DNA of 55,715 nucleotides from Hahella sp. HN01 (GCF_018986435.1 NZ_JAHMIN010000020.1:2620-58334), one strand, 5' to 3'; shown: positions 38,295-47,528, counted from the stretch's first letter. Notes: generated by a model from the sequence alone, not told the origin. Numbers and translations are program-made.

Positions 38295-40690
38295 TGAGTA
38301 GGGCGCAACCTGTGCGGAAAAGTGGAAGAGGGCGGCGCAAGAGCGCTCTTCAGCTGCTGATGGCGTTGGGTTGCGCCCTAGTGTTCTGGATTGTCGTGTT
38401 TGTCGCCGCCGACGCCTTGTTTCCCTTGCAGGACCCTCAGGAACAGGGGCGTCGCTTCGCCCAGGTGGTGGTGGACGCCAGGGGGCAGCCGCTAAGGGCG
38501 TTTCCGGATCAGGACGGCGTGTGGCGTTATCCGGTGACGCTGGAGCAGGTGTCGCCGCGCTACCTGCAGGCCTTAATGTCATACGAAGACCGCTGGTTTT
38601 ACTATCACCCTGGCGTTAATCCGCTGGCGTTGATTCGCGCCTTTGGACAGTGGATCTATCATCGTGAAACGGTGTCTGGCGGCTCCACGTTGACCATGCA
38701 GGTTGCGCGAGTCCTGCATCCGCATTCACGGACATTGCCGGGCAAGTTATATCAGATGTTTCGGGCGCTGCAGTTGGAGGCGCATTTCAGCAAAGAGGAA
38801 ATCCTCACGCTGTATCTTAACTACGCGCCATTTGGCGGCGCTGTGGAAGGGGTTCAGGCGGCGAGTTATACCTATCTGGGCAAACCCGCTGCGCAACTGA
38901 CCCATGCCGAAGCGGCGTTATTGGCGGTGTTGCCGCAGCGGCCTTCCGCATTGCGGCCGGACCGCTTTCCAGAGCGCGCGCGTCAGGCTCGCGACAAGGT
39001 TATCCAGCGCATGCGTACATTTGAGTTATGGGCGCAGCAGGAAACCCGCGAGGCGTTGCAGGAGCCGGTGAGCGCGTTTTTTAATCCCCATCCCATGCTG
39101 GCGCCATTATTGGCGCGGCGACTTAGTCAGGCGTTTCCAGAACAAGCGCTGATTCAAACCAATATCGACAGCGCGCAACAGACTGCTGCGCAAGGACTGG
39201 TGGCGGATTATATCCGCCAGTTCCCGGAGCAGACTTCCGCCGCGGTGTTGGTGGTGGATAACGCGACGCTGGCGGTGCGCGCGTATGTGGGAACCGCGGA
39301 GTTCGGCTCGGAGGAAAGAGCGGGGCACGTGGACATGGTTCAGGCGGTGCGCTCCCCTGGAAGCACGCTGAAACCGTTTTTATATGGCATGGCCATTGAT
39401 GAAGGGCTGATTCACTCGGAGTCTTTGCTGACGGACGCGCCTCTTGCGTTTGCAGGCTATCGTCCTTTGAACTTCGATACCGGATTTTCCGGCCCTGTCG
39501 GCGTCAGTGAAGCGCTACGTCGCTCGCTGAATGTTCCGGCAGTTCAGGTGTTGGACGCCCTGGGGCCGGAGTTGTTTTACGCAAGGCTCGCCAACGCGGG
39601 AACGCCTTTGCGTTTGCCGGCGGGGGCGCGCCCTAATTTGTCACTGGCGTTAGGCGGCTCGGGAACGACCTTGGAAGAGCTTGCTGGCGCTTATGCTGCA
39701 TTGGGGCGACAAGGAATGGCCGGGCGTCTGCGGCTGCAGCCTGATGATCCTATAACGGAGCGTCGACTGCTCTCCACTGGCGCAGCCTGGATTATTCAAA
39801 ACGCATTGCGCATGCCGTTGGAACGCAGCAACAATCTGTACCGGCAAAGCCGGGCCTGGATGCCGAAGATCGCCTATAAAACCGGCACCAGCTTTGGATT
39901 TCGCGACGCCTGGGCGCTGGCTTCCACTGAAGCGGTGACCGTCGCCGTGTGGGTCGGCAGGCCCGATGGCACTGCATTGCCCCATAATACGGGCCGCTTT
40001 TCGGCGGTGCCTCTGCTTGATCGATTGCTGCATCTGATGCCTGTGGAGTCATTGCAGCCCTCTCCACAGCCAGCGAATGTGCGACAGGCGCCGATATGCT
40101 GGCCGCTGGGAACGCAACAACAATTGCAGTCAAGCGACGCCTGTCAGCAAATACACCATGCCTGGTTGTTGGATGAGGCTGCCCCGCCAACGCTGCGTGA
40201 CCCATTTCAATCCCTCGGGGAATCTCTGTCTGTCGCAGTGAGCCTGGATGCTTCCGGGCAATATCGAATAACGCCCCATTGTACTGAAGCGAAAGTGACC
40301 CAAACGCAAGTGACTCTCTGGCCTGCGTCCCTGGAGCCATGGCTGCCCAGGCGTCGGCAAAGGGATAAGCTCCTGCCGCCAATACACCCAGCCTGTGGCG
40401 CGGAAGCAGACCAGGCGATCGGCGTCCTGGCGATGGAGGGCATTCGCCCAGGCTCCACATTAACCCCGCTTCCCGGCGAAGGCGAACTGCCGGAAGTTAA
40501 GCTAAAAGCGGACGGCGCCCAAGGAGAAAACCACTGGTTTCTGGACGGCGTATGGCTCGGTTCAGTAGAACCCGGTCAGGAATGGTCGTTGGCTTCGTTG
40601 ACTAACGGCCCGCATGTTGTGTCCGTTATGGATCAGGCGGGTAAGACGGCGCGGGTGGCGTTCCGAGTGGCAGGGGTTTTCAGGAAATAA
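38291..40690 (+). CDS. pbpC: Penicillin-binding protein 1C
   Basis: 799 residues. Short cytoplasmic basic tail, one membrane helix (~19-40), GT51 transglycosylase domain with EDRWFYYHPGVNP and GGSTLTMQVAR, transpeptidase domain with SPGSTLKPFLYG (catalytic S358-xx-K361), SLN in RRSLNVPAVQ and KTGTSFG, and a C-terminal BiPBP_C-like beta domain. It polymerises and perhaps cross-links peptidoglycan at the periplasmic face. Translationally coupled to yfhM (ATGA at 38291-38294); together they are thought to repair and defend the envelope. Confidence 0.96.
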   Translation: MMSRAQPVRKSGRGRRKSALQLLMALGCALVFWIVVFVAADALFPLQDPQEQGRRFAQVVVDARGQPLRAFPDQDGVWRYPVTLEQVSPRYLQALMSYEDRWFYYHPGVNPLALIRAFGQWIYHRETVSGGSTLTMQVARVLHPHSRTLPGKLYQMFRALQLEAHFSKEEILTLYLNYAPFGGAVEGVQAASYTYLGKPAAQLTHAEAALLAVLPQRPSALRPDRFPERARQARDKVIQRMRTFELWAQQETREALQEPVSAFFNPHPMLAPLLARRLSQAFPEQALIQTNIDSAQQTAAQGLVADYIRQFPEQTSAAVLVVDNATLAVRAYVGTAEFGSEERAGHVDMVQAVRSPGSTLKPFLYGMAIDEGLIHSESLLTDAPLAFAGYRPLNFDTGFSGPVGVSEALRRSLNVPAVQVLDALGPELFYARLANAGTPLRLPAGARPNLSLALGGSGTTLEELAGAYAALGRQGMAGRLRLQPDDPITERRLLSTGAAWIIQNALRMPLERSNNLYRQSRAWMPKIAYKTGTSFGFRDAWALASTEAVTVAVWVGRPDGTALPHNTGRFSAVPLLDRLLHLMPVESLQPSPQPANVRQAPICWPLGTQQQLQSSDACQQIHHAWLLDEAAPPTLRDPFQSLGESLSVAVSLDASGQYRITPHCTEAKVTQTQVTLWPASLEPWLPRRRQRDKLLPPIHPACGAEADQAIGVLAMEGIRPGSTLTPLPGEGELPEVKLKADGAQGENHWFLDGVWLGSVEPGQEWSLASLTNGPHVVSVMDQAGKTARVAFRVAGVFRK

Positions 40691-40693
40691 AAA

Positions 40694-40731
40694 GCCGTCA
40701 GGCGAACCCCTGACGGCGAACCCCTGACGGC
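40694..40731 (-). terminator. Intrinsic terminator with a duplicated arm
   Basis: GCCGTCAGG (40694-40702) pairs with CCTGACGGC at either 40709-40717 or 40723-40731. On the minus strand the stem is followed by TTTTTATTTCC, a good U tract, placing it as terminator of the lipoprotein gene that ends at 40740. Confidence 0.75.
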
Positions 40732-40737
40732 GAACCC
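40704..40737. repeat. 14-bp direct repeat inside the terminator
   Basis: GAACCCCTGACGGC occurs twice head to tail (40704-40717, 40718-40731), followed by the first six bases of a third copy. It looks like a slippage duplication of one terminator arm. Confidence 0.85.
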
Positions 40738-40739
40738 AG

Positions 40740-41522
40740 TTAATTGATTGATGTCAGGCTTACACTATTAAGCTGGCTCCACGTCAAAAAATCCGTGGGG
40801 CCTCCATTGACGCTGATATAGACTCCCTTTTCCGAAGAGTCATACTCTACAACCACCACGCTATTTTTATCTCCTGTAATCCGTATCACGCCAACGCTTG
40901 GATTCTCAGACTTGTTACCGGTTTCAATATTGGTGCTGGTTTGCACTTTAACGTAAGAGCTCTTCATCATTGATCCGCTTAATGTCAGGCTGAAATTAGA
41001 TGAGGTTTTCAATTTATCGTCATTGACGAGTAGCTTTATGTCAGAAGCGCTCAATGTTTTCGTAACGCCAGAGAATTCCATATTGAGTTGGCCGGTAAGA
41101 AGCACATCCACGGCATTTTGATATGAAGAGCCCGTTATATTGAGAGTGCCGTTAATACCGACTTTGCTGTCTAAGTGGCAGCTGGTGGCTGTTATCTTCC
41201 CAGCTATATCCGTCTTGCCGGTCGCAGTGTTGTAAGTCTTTTGCGTTTCAGCTTTAAGTTGGCCGGAGGTTGGACACTTATCGACTCCGGAATTATAGGT
41301 GCTGGAATCTGGTATCAGCGCTTCCAACCTGACTGCAACGCTAGCCAGTTTCTGTGCGTTGGATTCTGTAATCGCCAGCGCTTTTGGTGAATCAGAGTTA
41401 CCGCCACCACCGTTTGACGCGACTCCGCTAACACCGCCGCCACCACAGGCTGTTACCAACAAAGCACTAGAGGCTATTAAAACGGCTGAGCTGACTTTGA
41501 TAATTGAGAATCTATTCTGCAT
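40740..41522 (-). CDS. Hypothetical lipoprotein
   Basis: ATG 41522 has CAGGAGT 9 nt upstream and starts a lipoprotein signal ending LLVTAC (Cys26), followed by a glycine/serine/asparagine linker. 260 residues. The mature part is rich in T, S, N and beta-prone, with repeated short strands (TGKTDIAGKITATSCHLDSK; VGINGTLNITGSSY). One cysteine pair (KCPTSG and TSCHLD) might form a disulphide. No family recognised. Probably an outer-membrane-anchored periplasmic protein; function unknown. It has its own terminator and is convergent with pbpC. Confidence 0.75.
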   Translation of the reverse strand: MQNRFSIIKVSSAVLIASSALLVTACGGGGVSGVASNGGGGNSDSPKALAITESNAQKLASVAVRLEALIPDSSTYNSGVDKCPTSGQLKAETQKTYNTATGKTDIAGKITATSCHLDSKVGINGTLNITGSSYQNAVDVLLTGQLNMEFSGVTKTLSASDIKLLVNDDKLKTSSNFSLTLSGSMMKSSYVKVQTSTNIETGNKSENPSVGVIRITGDKNSVVVVEYDSSEKGVYISVNGGPTDFLTWSQLNSVSLTSIN

Positions 41523-41842
41523 CAATGTAATACTCCTGTGTAAAACTATCCCTCGAGGAAACTGACCTCTGAATACGTACAATGGCGATGAGTGCACGAA
41601 AGAAGGCGCCTGATATCCGAGCGGGCGTGAGAGTTGAGGTTAACGGCGTTAATTGAGCCGGGAGCGGGATTTTAGTTAGTTTTTAATCAACAGGAAATAT
41701 TTTTTAATTCCTCGCTTCACGGGAGGAGGCTTTTGCTGTGCCTTTTTCTGTATGATGTGGCCAATCATTCAGTATCAATAAAGCTCAGCGTGGAACGGGC
41801 TTGAATACTATTTCGTTCTACGCTCAAGATTTTAAGGCGTTT
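41523..41842. other. Divergent intergenic region with a perfect palindrome
   Basis: About 320 bp between the divergent lipoprotein and CBM-like genes. TTAACGGCGTTAA (41640-41652) is a perfect 13-bp palindrome. TATGAT near 41752 may be a -10 box for the rightward gene but lacks a good -35. Nothing else recognised. Confidence 0.4.
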
Positions 41843-42559
41843 ATGAAAACTGCAAAAACGATTCGGAGCGCCGCTATGGCGCTCGCCTTAATTTCCTCCC
41901 TGGCGGCGGCGGAAGACAATACGGTCTCTTGCGATAGCGACGTCATTAAGTGGTTTTCCAGCAAGAACTACGAAGCTGGCGACCTGACTTTCTATGATGG
42001 CGTCTGGTATCGATCTCGTATGCGCCATTCAGGAATGCAGCCAGGTATCGGGTTTACCTGGGAGAAGCTGGATCTGCCGCCTTGTGAAGCCATCCTGGAA
42101 GCCAGTGATGGTGCGTCCGCCAAGAAGCTGGAGCCAGGTCATCCGACGACCCCTTCTGAAAATACACGTCCTATCGATGCGCAAGCGGCTGTTGCGGACG
42201 TCGATGAGCGCGTCGAAGCCGATGGCGGGATTGAGGGCGGCGCATCGACAGTGACGGAAGCGTCGGTGGTCGAGCAGCCTGTTGAAGCGCAAGTGGAAGA
42301 TGTCGGCTCAGACGACTGGCGGGAGAAAGAGAGTCTGATTTCGCAGATAAAAAATCTGTTGAGCCCTGAGCCTGAGTCCGATGGACCGAAATGCGCTGAC
42401 ATCAAACCCTGGAACTTTGCGCAGTCCTACTATGTCTCCGATTTGGTGAGCTATAAGGGACAATATTACTCGGCGATTCGTAATTCCAACGGCGGCTATC
42501 CGGATACCATGCAGACACCGCCATCCTGGAAACCGGTCGAGCTGGACTGCGACAACTAA
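41843..42559 (+). CDS. Exported protein with two chitin-binding-like modules
   Basis: ATG 41843 (TAAGGC 6 nt upstream) starts a signal peptide (MKTAKTIRSAAMALALISSL). 238 residues. Two ~50-residue modules, one at each end of the mature chain, share the pattern Cys...W...Y..gDLv.Y.g.wY......g..P.....W..l...C (first: NYEAGDLTFYDGVWYRS; second: YYVSDLVSYKGQYYSA). This resembles carbohydrate-binding family 5/12 modules of chitinases, framed by cysteines. The linker between them is acidic and A/V/E-rich. Likely binds chitin or another glycan in the periplasm or outside; no catalytic domain. Confidence 0.75.
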   Translation: MKTAKTIRSAAMALALISSLAAAEDNTVSCDSDVIKWFSSKNYEAGDLTFYDGVWYRSRMRHSGMQPGIGFTWEKLDLPPCEAILEASDGASAKKLEPGHPTTPSENTRPIDAQAAVADVDERVEADGGIEGGASTVTEASVVEQPVEAQVEDVGSDDWREKESLISQIKNLLSPEPESDGPKCADIKPWNFAQSYYVSDLVSYKGQYYSAIRNSNGGYPDTMQTPPSWKPVELDCDN

Positions 42560-42570
42560 GCCATTCATTT

Positions 42571-42603
42571 AGCAGACAAACCGCGTCTTTCTGGTTGTCT
42601 GCT
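42571..42603 (+). terminator. Hairpin after the CBM-like gene
   Basis: AGCAGACAAACC (42571-42582) pairs with GGTTGTCTGCT (42593-42603) with one bulged A and a 10-nt loop, 11 bp after the stop. No U tract follows. Confidence 0.45.
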
Positions 42604-42662
42604 ACATCTTGACCGCCGCAGCCGCTGACATTTGAAGTACTTACAGCAAAAGGAGAAGACGA

Positions 42663-43250
42663 ATGCTGCAATCCGACATTCATGGAATATTGGAATTTTT
42701 AAGAGGGGCGGAGCAGCTTAAGAACGTCATCCGCTCCGCCTGGACTTCTGCGGGCCGTAAAGAGAGCACTGCGGAACATACCTGGCGCCTCTGCCTGATG
42801 GCGATGGTGTTTGAAAAGGCGCTGCCGGAGCTGAATTTCGCCAAGCTGCTAAAAATATGCCTTATTCACGATCTTGGAGAGGCCATCAGCGGAGACATTC
42901 CTGCGACGGAACAGTCTCCGGATGTCGATAAGTCCATTCAGGAACGCAAAGATCTGCAGCAGTTACTGACGCCGCTGCCCGAGGCGCAGCAGCAGGAAAT
43001 TCTGGCGCTGTGGGATGATTATGACCAGATGCAGTCCATTGAGGCTAAAGTCGCCAAAGCCCTGGATAAGATGGAAACCATCCTGCAGCACAACCAGGGG
43101 AAAAATCCTCAGGATTTCGATTACGCGTTCAACCTGGAATACGGCAAAAAGTACGCGAATATAGACCCATTTATTCAGCAATTACGGGAAATTGTCGATC
43201 AGGAGACGCTGGAGAAAGCGCAAGGCTCAGGGAAAGGGCAGGCTAAGTAA
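42663..43250 (+). CDS. HD-domain phosphohydrolase (YfbR/HDDC2-like)
   Basis: 195 residues with AAGGAGAAGACGA before the ATG. HD superfamily: STAEHTWRLCLMAMVF supplies the first His, LIHDLGEAISGDIPATEQ the His-Asp pair, and LDKMETILQHNQGK the last Asp region. Relatives (YfbR, YGK1, HDDC2) are metal-dependent 5'-deoxynucleotidases acting on dNMPs. Single-gene unit ended by a strong terminator. Confidence 0.88.
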   Translation: MLQSDIHGILEFLRGAEQLKNVIRSAWTSAGRKESTAEHTWRLCLMAMVFEKALPELNFAKLLKICLIHDLGEAISGDIPATEQSPDVDKSIQERKDLQQLLTPLPEAQQQEILALWDDYDQMQSIEAKVAKALDKMETILQHNQGKNPQDFDYAFNLEYGKKYANIDPFIQQLREIVDQETLEKAQGSGKGQAK

Positions 43251-43264
43251 TGGGTTAACCATAT

Positions 43265-43315
43265 TCCCGAGACGAACCACCCTGGGGAAATTTCCTGGCT
43301 GGTCTCGGGATTTTT
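43265..43315 (+). terminator. Intrinsic terminator
   Basis: TCCCGAGAC (43265-43273) and GTCTCGGGA (43302-43310) form a perfect 9-bp stem, with further pairing (GGAAATTTCC) possible inside the 28-nt loop, followed by TTTTTAA. Serves the HD gene and lies directly beside the convergent Dabb gene. Confidence 0.75.
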
Positions 43316-43321
43316 AAGGCT

Positions 43322-43624
43322 TTATTCCGCTGCTTCGTAATCGAACACCATAACATCGGCAATGGTCGGAACGAAAACTTCTTTGAACGCTTCATGCTTG
43401 GGGTGAGGAAGATAAGCGTCGCGGTCCGCAATAGTGGCGAAGGACAGATTGAAGCAATGCTCCAGGCCTTTGGTCAGTCCCTCTGGACTATTGTTGGGGC
43501 CGTATTCGAACGCGGCGACTTCGTCCATTTCCTCCGCCATTCTGGCGAAACGCTCGACCATTTCCGCCACATCCGCCTTGGATAGGCTGTCTTTAAACTT
43601 CACGAATACAAAATGTCTGATCAT
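43322..43624 (-). CDS. Dabb (stress-responsive alpha/beta barrel) domain protein
   Basis: ATG 43624 with GGAG 8 nt upstream; 100 residues. One Dabb domain: MIRHFVFVKFKDSLSKADV, EYGPNNSPEGLTKGLEHCFN, and the typical LPHPKHEAFKEVFVP. Members form small dimeric ferredoxin-like barrels found in stress proteins and polyketide cyclases; the exact role is open. Convergent with the HD gene, divergent from the yhiI operon. Confidence 0.88.
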   Translation of the reverse strand: MIRHFVFVKFKDSLSKADVAEMVERFARMAEEMDEVAAFEYGPNNSPEGLTKGLEHCFNLSFATIADRDAYLPHPKHEAFKEVFVPTIADVMVFDYEAAE

Positions 43625-43781
43625 GTCCAAGTCTCCGGGATGGCGGACAGGCGCCGCCGTTCGTTAAGTTTCTGATAACTAAGCGCCTTTGCGAATCGGA
43701 TTTGACGCTCGTCAGCGTTGTCGCGATCATTTTTCTTTATTGTTCCTTTCGTTTTCGAATTTGTACGAGGGAGGAGGAGAA

Positions 43782-44780
43782 ATGAACAGCGAATTGCAGC
43801 GCGAATCGCAAAAAAAGTGGATCAGGTTTCTGGCTCCGGCGCTATTGCTGGCGGCGGCCGGATTCGCCTACATGGCCTACCAGCCGGACAGTCTACCGGA
43901 CTCCATCGCCCGGGGAAATGGGCGTCTGGAAGCGCAGGAAATTGATGTCGCCACCAAGTTGCCGGGACGGGTGGAGGAAGTTCTGGTGGAAGAGGGAGAA
44001 ATGGTGAAAGCCGGTCAGGTGCTGGCGCGCATCAATGTGGATGATCTGCAGGCGGAGTTGCGTCAGGCCCAGGCTACGCTGCGTCAGGTGCAGGAATCCG
44101 CCAAATACGCGGAAGCGGTGGTGGATCAGTATGAAAGTGAGTTGAGCTTTGCGGAAAAGGAGCTGACTCGCTCTACTCAGTTGAGTCAGAAAGGCCACGT
44201 CTCCGCAGAGAAGCTGGACCTGGACAAGACCTCCAAGCTACGTGCTGAAGCCGCACTCAAAGCCGCCCGCATCAAGGTGGTGGAAGCTCAGGCGGCTATT
44301 GAAGCCGCGCAAGCGGCCATTGAGCGCCTGCACGCCAATATCGCCGAATCCGAGTTGAAAGCCCCCATCGACGCCCGGGTGCTCTATCGACTGGCGGAGC
44401 CGGGAGAGGTGCTGGGCTCCGGTGGCAAGGTGGTGGCCTTGTTGGACCTGACCGACGTCTACATGACGATTTTTCTCCCTACCTATCAGGCTGGCGTGTT
44501 GTCAGTAGGCGCGGACGCACGAGTAGTGGTCGACGCCTTGCCGGACTTGCGTATTCCCGCCAGGGTTTCTTATGTGGCGCCCCGGGCGCAATTCACGCCC
44601 AAGCAGGTGGAGACGCAGACCGAGCGTGAGAAACTGATGTTCCGGGTGAAAGTGAAAATTGATCCTGACTTGCTGAAAGCGCATCAGGAAAAAGTCAAAA
44701 CCGGGGTCACCGGCGTGGCTTTTGTGAAACTGGAAGACGCTGCTGAATGGCCGGAAGATCTGCAAGTGAGGCTGCAGTGA
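43782..44780 (+). CDS. yhiI: HlyD-family membrane fusion protein (YhiI type)
   Basis: ATG 43782 follows a very strong GGAGGAGGAGA site. 332 residues: one N-terminal membrane anchor (FLAPALLLAAAGFAYMAY), lipoyl-type half (DVATKLPGRVEEVLVEEGE), a long alpha-helical hairpin rich in Q/A/E (~85-190) and the second lipoyl half (IDARVLYRLAEPGEVLG). It acts as periplasmic adaptor of the ABC exporter encoded next. The stop codon overlaps the likely GTG start of rbbA. Matches the yhiI-rbbA-yhhJ order of E. coli. Confidence 0.9.
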   Translation: MNSELQRESQKKWIRFLAPALLLAAAGFAYMAYQPDSLPDSIARGNGRLEAQEIDVATKLPGRVEEVLVEEGEMVKAGQVLARINVDDLQAELRQAQATLRQVQESAKYAEAVVDQYESELSFAEKELTRSTQLSQKGHVSAEKLDLDKTSKLRAEAALKAARIKVVEAQAAIEAAQAAIERLHANIAESELKAPIDARVLYRLAEPGEVLGSGGKVVALLDLTDVYMTIFLPTYQAGVLSVGADARVVVDALPDLRIPARVSYVAPRAQFTPKQVETQTEREKLMFRVKVKIDPDLLKAHQEKVKTGVTGVAFVKLEDAAEWPEDLQVRLQ

Positions 44781-47527
44781 ACCCGGCGGCGCCGGTCATC
44801 GAAATCAATGGGCTCGAACATCGATACGGCGACCTTCTCGCGCTTCAAACGCTGAGCCTGAGTATTCCCGCTGGCGTCATCGCCGGGATCATTGGTCCCG
44901 ACGGCGTCGGCAAGTCCAGTCTGTTGAACCTGATATCCGGGGCCGCGCGTATTCAACGCGGTTCGGTGAGCGTATTGGGCGGCGACATCGGCGACGATAA
45001 TGTGCGCGATGAACTGTCGCCCCGCATCGCTTATATGCCGCAAGGGCTGGGGAAAAACCTGTACTTCTCGCTCTCTGTTTTTGAGAACGTGGACTTCTTT
45101 GGCCGCCTGTTTGGTCTGGATAGGAGGGAGCGTCATCAGCGTATCAATACCTTGTTGCGCCGCACTGGTTTGAGCCGGTTTCGCGAGCGGCCGGCGGGTA
45201 AGCTTTCCGGCGGCATGAAGCAGAAGCTGGGTTTGTGCTGCGCCCTGATTCATGACCCGGACCTGCTGATTCTGGATGAGCCGACCACCGGTGTCGATCC
45301 ATTGTCCCGTCGCCAGTTCTGGCGGTTGATTGATGAGCTGCGGGGCGATGCTGGTCGCATGAGCGTGCTGGTATCCACGGCCTACATGGATGAAGCGGAA
45401 CGCTTTGACTGGCTGGTGGCGATGGATAAGGGCCGAATTCTGGCGACGGGAACGCCAAAGGAGTTGAAGACGCGAACCGGGGCGGGAAATCTTGATGAGG
45501 CGTTTATTCGCTTGTTGCCGGAAGAAAGCCGCAAAGGGCATCGTGAGCTGACGATTTCCCCTTGGCGAGAGCGTTCGTCAACCCCCGCCATTGAAGCGGA
45601 AGGGCTGGTTAAACGCTTTGGCGATTTCACTGCGGTAGATCATGTGAGCTTCAGTATTCGTCAGGGAGAAATCTTCGGTTTTATCGGCTCTAACGGCTGC
45701 GGTAAAACCACCACGATGAAGATGCTGACCGGGTTGTCTCCACCGACCACTGGCGCCGTGCGACTGTTTGGCGCCGAAATGGCGTCGAACGACCTGTCTG
45801 CGAAGAGAAACGTGGGGTACATGTCGCAGTCGTTTTCGCTCTACGCTGAGTTGACCGTGCGCCAAAACCTTATGCTGCACGCGCGCATATTTGGACTGGA
45901 CGCCCACCAGTCGGAAACGCGAACTCAGGAGCTGTTGAGCGGGTTTGATCTACAGGCCTATGAAAATGAATTTGCGGAATCCCTGCCTCTGGGGATTCGG
46001 CAGCGTCTTTCGCTGGCGGTGGCGGTCGTCCACAAGCCAAAAATTCTTATTCTGGATGAGCCCACCTCCGGCGTGGACCCGGTGGCGAGGGATCGGTTCT
46101 GGGAGCATCTTATTCAGCTTTCCCGCCAGGATGGGGTGACCATATTTATTTCCACCCACTTCATGAATGAAGGCGAGCGCTGTGACCGTGTGTCGTTGAT
46201 GCACGCGGGTAAAGTATTGGCCTGCGACACGCCTCAGAATATTGTGGCGCAACGGCAAGCGGAGAATTTTGAAGAGGCGTTCGTCAGTTGTTTGACTGAA
46301 GCCGCCAGTGAGGGGCAGGACGCTGAAAGCAACGCTGGCGATGAACTTCCTACGGATGTAAATCCATCGCCTGAGCGCTCCAAACCGCCCATGGCGCGAG
46401 GTTTCAATATGCGTCGAATGCTGGCCTATGCGCACCGGGAGTCGCTGGAGTTTTTGCGCGATCCGATTCGCCTGACGTTTGCGTTGTTGGGCTCGGTTAT
46501 CTTGATGTTCGTGTTGGGATACGGCGTCAGTCTGGATGTAGAGGATCTGGCGTTCGCCGTCTACGATCAAGATCAAACGCCGGAAAGCCGTGACTACATT
46601 CAGTATCTGGCTGGATCGCGCTATTTCATTCAGCAGCCGCTGGCGTCTACCTATGAGGATGTGGATCGTCGCATGCGCAGCGGCGAACTCAGCTTTGTGG
46701 TAGAGATCCCGTCAGGATATGGGCGTGATATGCGTCGCGGACGACCGACTGGCGTGGCGGTATGGCTGGATGGAGCCATGCCGTTCCGGGGCGAGACGAT
46801 CAAAGGATATTTGTCCGCCGCCCACTACGCTTATCTTGGAGATCTCGCCATACGCTCATTGGGTTCGGCGCCCGCGTTGTCTCCAGTCAATTTGGAAATG
46901 CGTTATCGATACAACCAGGATTTCCGCAGCATCTACGCCATGGTTCCTGCGGTGATACCCATGCTGCTGATTTTCATCCCCGCCATCTTGATGGCGCTGG
47001 CGGTGGTGCGGGAGAAGGAGCTGGGCTCCATCGTCAATCTGTATGTCACGCCGGTGACGCGGTTGGAGTTTCTGCTGGGCAAGCAGGCGCCATACATCCT
47101 TGTCAGTATGATCAGCTTTTTGTTGCTGGTGGCGCAGTCGGTTTTTTTCTTCGATGTGCCCATCAAAGGCAGCTTCGCCGCGTTAAGCGTTGCGGCGCTG
47201 TTGTATGTCACCGCAACGACAGGACTGGGATTGCTGGTGTCTTCGTTTACCCGGACCCAGATTGCCGCGTTGGCGGGGACGGCTTTGGCCACACTGGTTC
47301 CCGCGGTGCAGTTTTCCGGTATGACGGACCCGGTGTCCTCCCTGGAAGGGGCTGGAGCCTGGATCGGCAGTCTGTATCCAACTACTTACTTTCTGATTAT
47401 CAGTCGGGGAACCTTCACCAAGGCGCTGGAGTTTGCGGATCTGTACCGTTACTTCCTGATTCTCGCAGCCTTTATTCCGGTGGTTACTGTGCTGTCGGTA
47501 TTAACTCTGAAAAAGCAGGGGCGTTGA
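44777..47527 (+). CDS. rbbA: Ribosome-associated ATPase / ABC transporter fusion RbbA
   Basis: Probable start GTG 44777, overlapping the yhiI stop, with GAGGCTGCA ahead; an ATG at 44747 is in frame but inside yhiI. 916 residues: ATPase 1 (Walker A GPDGVGKSS, signature LSGGMKQK, LILDEPTTGVDPLSR), ATPase 2 (GSNGCGKTT, degenerate signature LPLGIRQR, LILDEPTSGVDPVARD), then an ABC-2 membrane domain from ~555. E. coli RbbA has the same layout, length and segments. It is reported to bind ribosomes and stimulate release of deacylated tRNA, while the membrane half suggests export with YhiI and YhhJ. Confidence 0.95.
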   Translation: MNPAAPVIEINGLEHRYGDLLALQTLSLSIPAGVIAGIIGPDGVGKSSLLNLISGAARIQRGSVSVLGGDIGDDNVRDELSPRIAYMPQGLGKNLYFSLSVFENVDFFGRLFGLDRRERHQRINTLLRRTGLSRFRERPAGKLSGGMKQKLGLCCALIHDPDLLILDEPTTGVDPLSRRQFWRLIDELRGDAGRMSVLVSTAYMDEAERFDWLVAMDKGRILATGTPKELKTRTGAGNLDEAFIRLLPEESRKGHRELTISPWRERSSTPAIEAEGLVKRFGDFTAVDHVSFSIRQGEIFGFIGSNGCGKTTTMKMLTGLSPPTTGAVRLFGAEMASNDLSAKRNVGYMSQSFSLYAELTVRQNLMLHARIFGLDAHQSETRTQELLSGFDLQAYENEFAESLPLGIRQRLSLAVAVVHKPKILILDEPTSGVDPVARDRFWEHLIQLSRQDGVTIFISTHFMNEGERCDRVSLMHAGKVLACDTPQNIVAQRQAENFEEAFVSCLTEAASEGQDAESNAGDELPTDVNPSPERSKPPMARGFNMRRMLAYAHRESLEFLRDPIRLTFALLGSVILMFVLGYGVSLDVEDLAFAVYDQDQTPESRDYIQYLAGSRYFIQQPLASTYEDVDRRMRSGELSFVVEIPSGYGRDMRRGRPTGVAVWLDGAMPFRGETIKGYLSAAHYAYLGDLAIRSLGSAPALSPVNLEMRYRYNQDFRSIYAMVPAVIPMLLIFIPAILMALAVVREKELGSIVNLYVTPVTRLEFLLGKQAPYILVSMISFLLLVAQSVFFFDVPIKGSFAALSVAALLYVTATTGLGLLVSSFTRTQIAALAGTALATLVPAVQFSGMTDPVSSLEGAGAWIGSLYPTTYFLIISRGTFTKALEFADLYRYFLILAAFIPVVTVLSVLTLKKQGR

Positions 47528-47528
47528 T

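Noticed and set aside
43699-43735. TTGACG-N17-GATCAT and an ACGCT/AGCGT repeat as the yhiI promoter
   Set aside because: Only the -35 half is good; the -10 agreement is weak, so not called.
44684-45541. 285-codon minus-strand frame opposite the yhiI/rbbA junction
   Set aside because: Shadow of rbbA coding sequence; no start signal.
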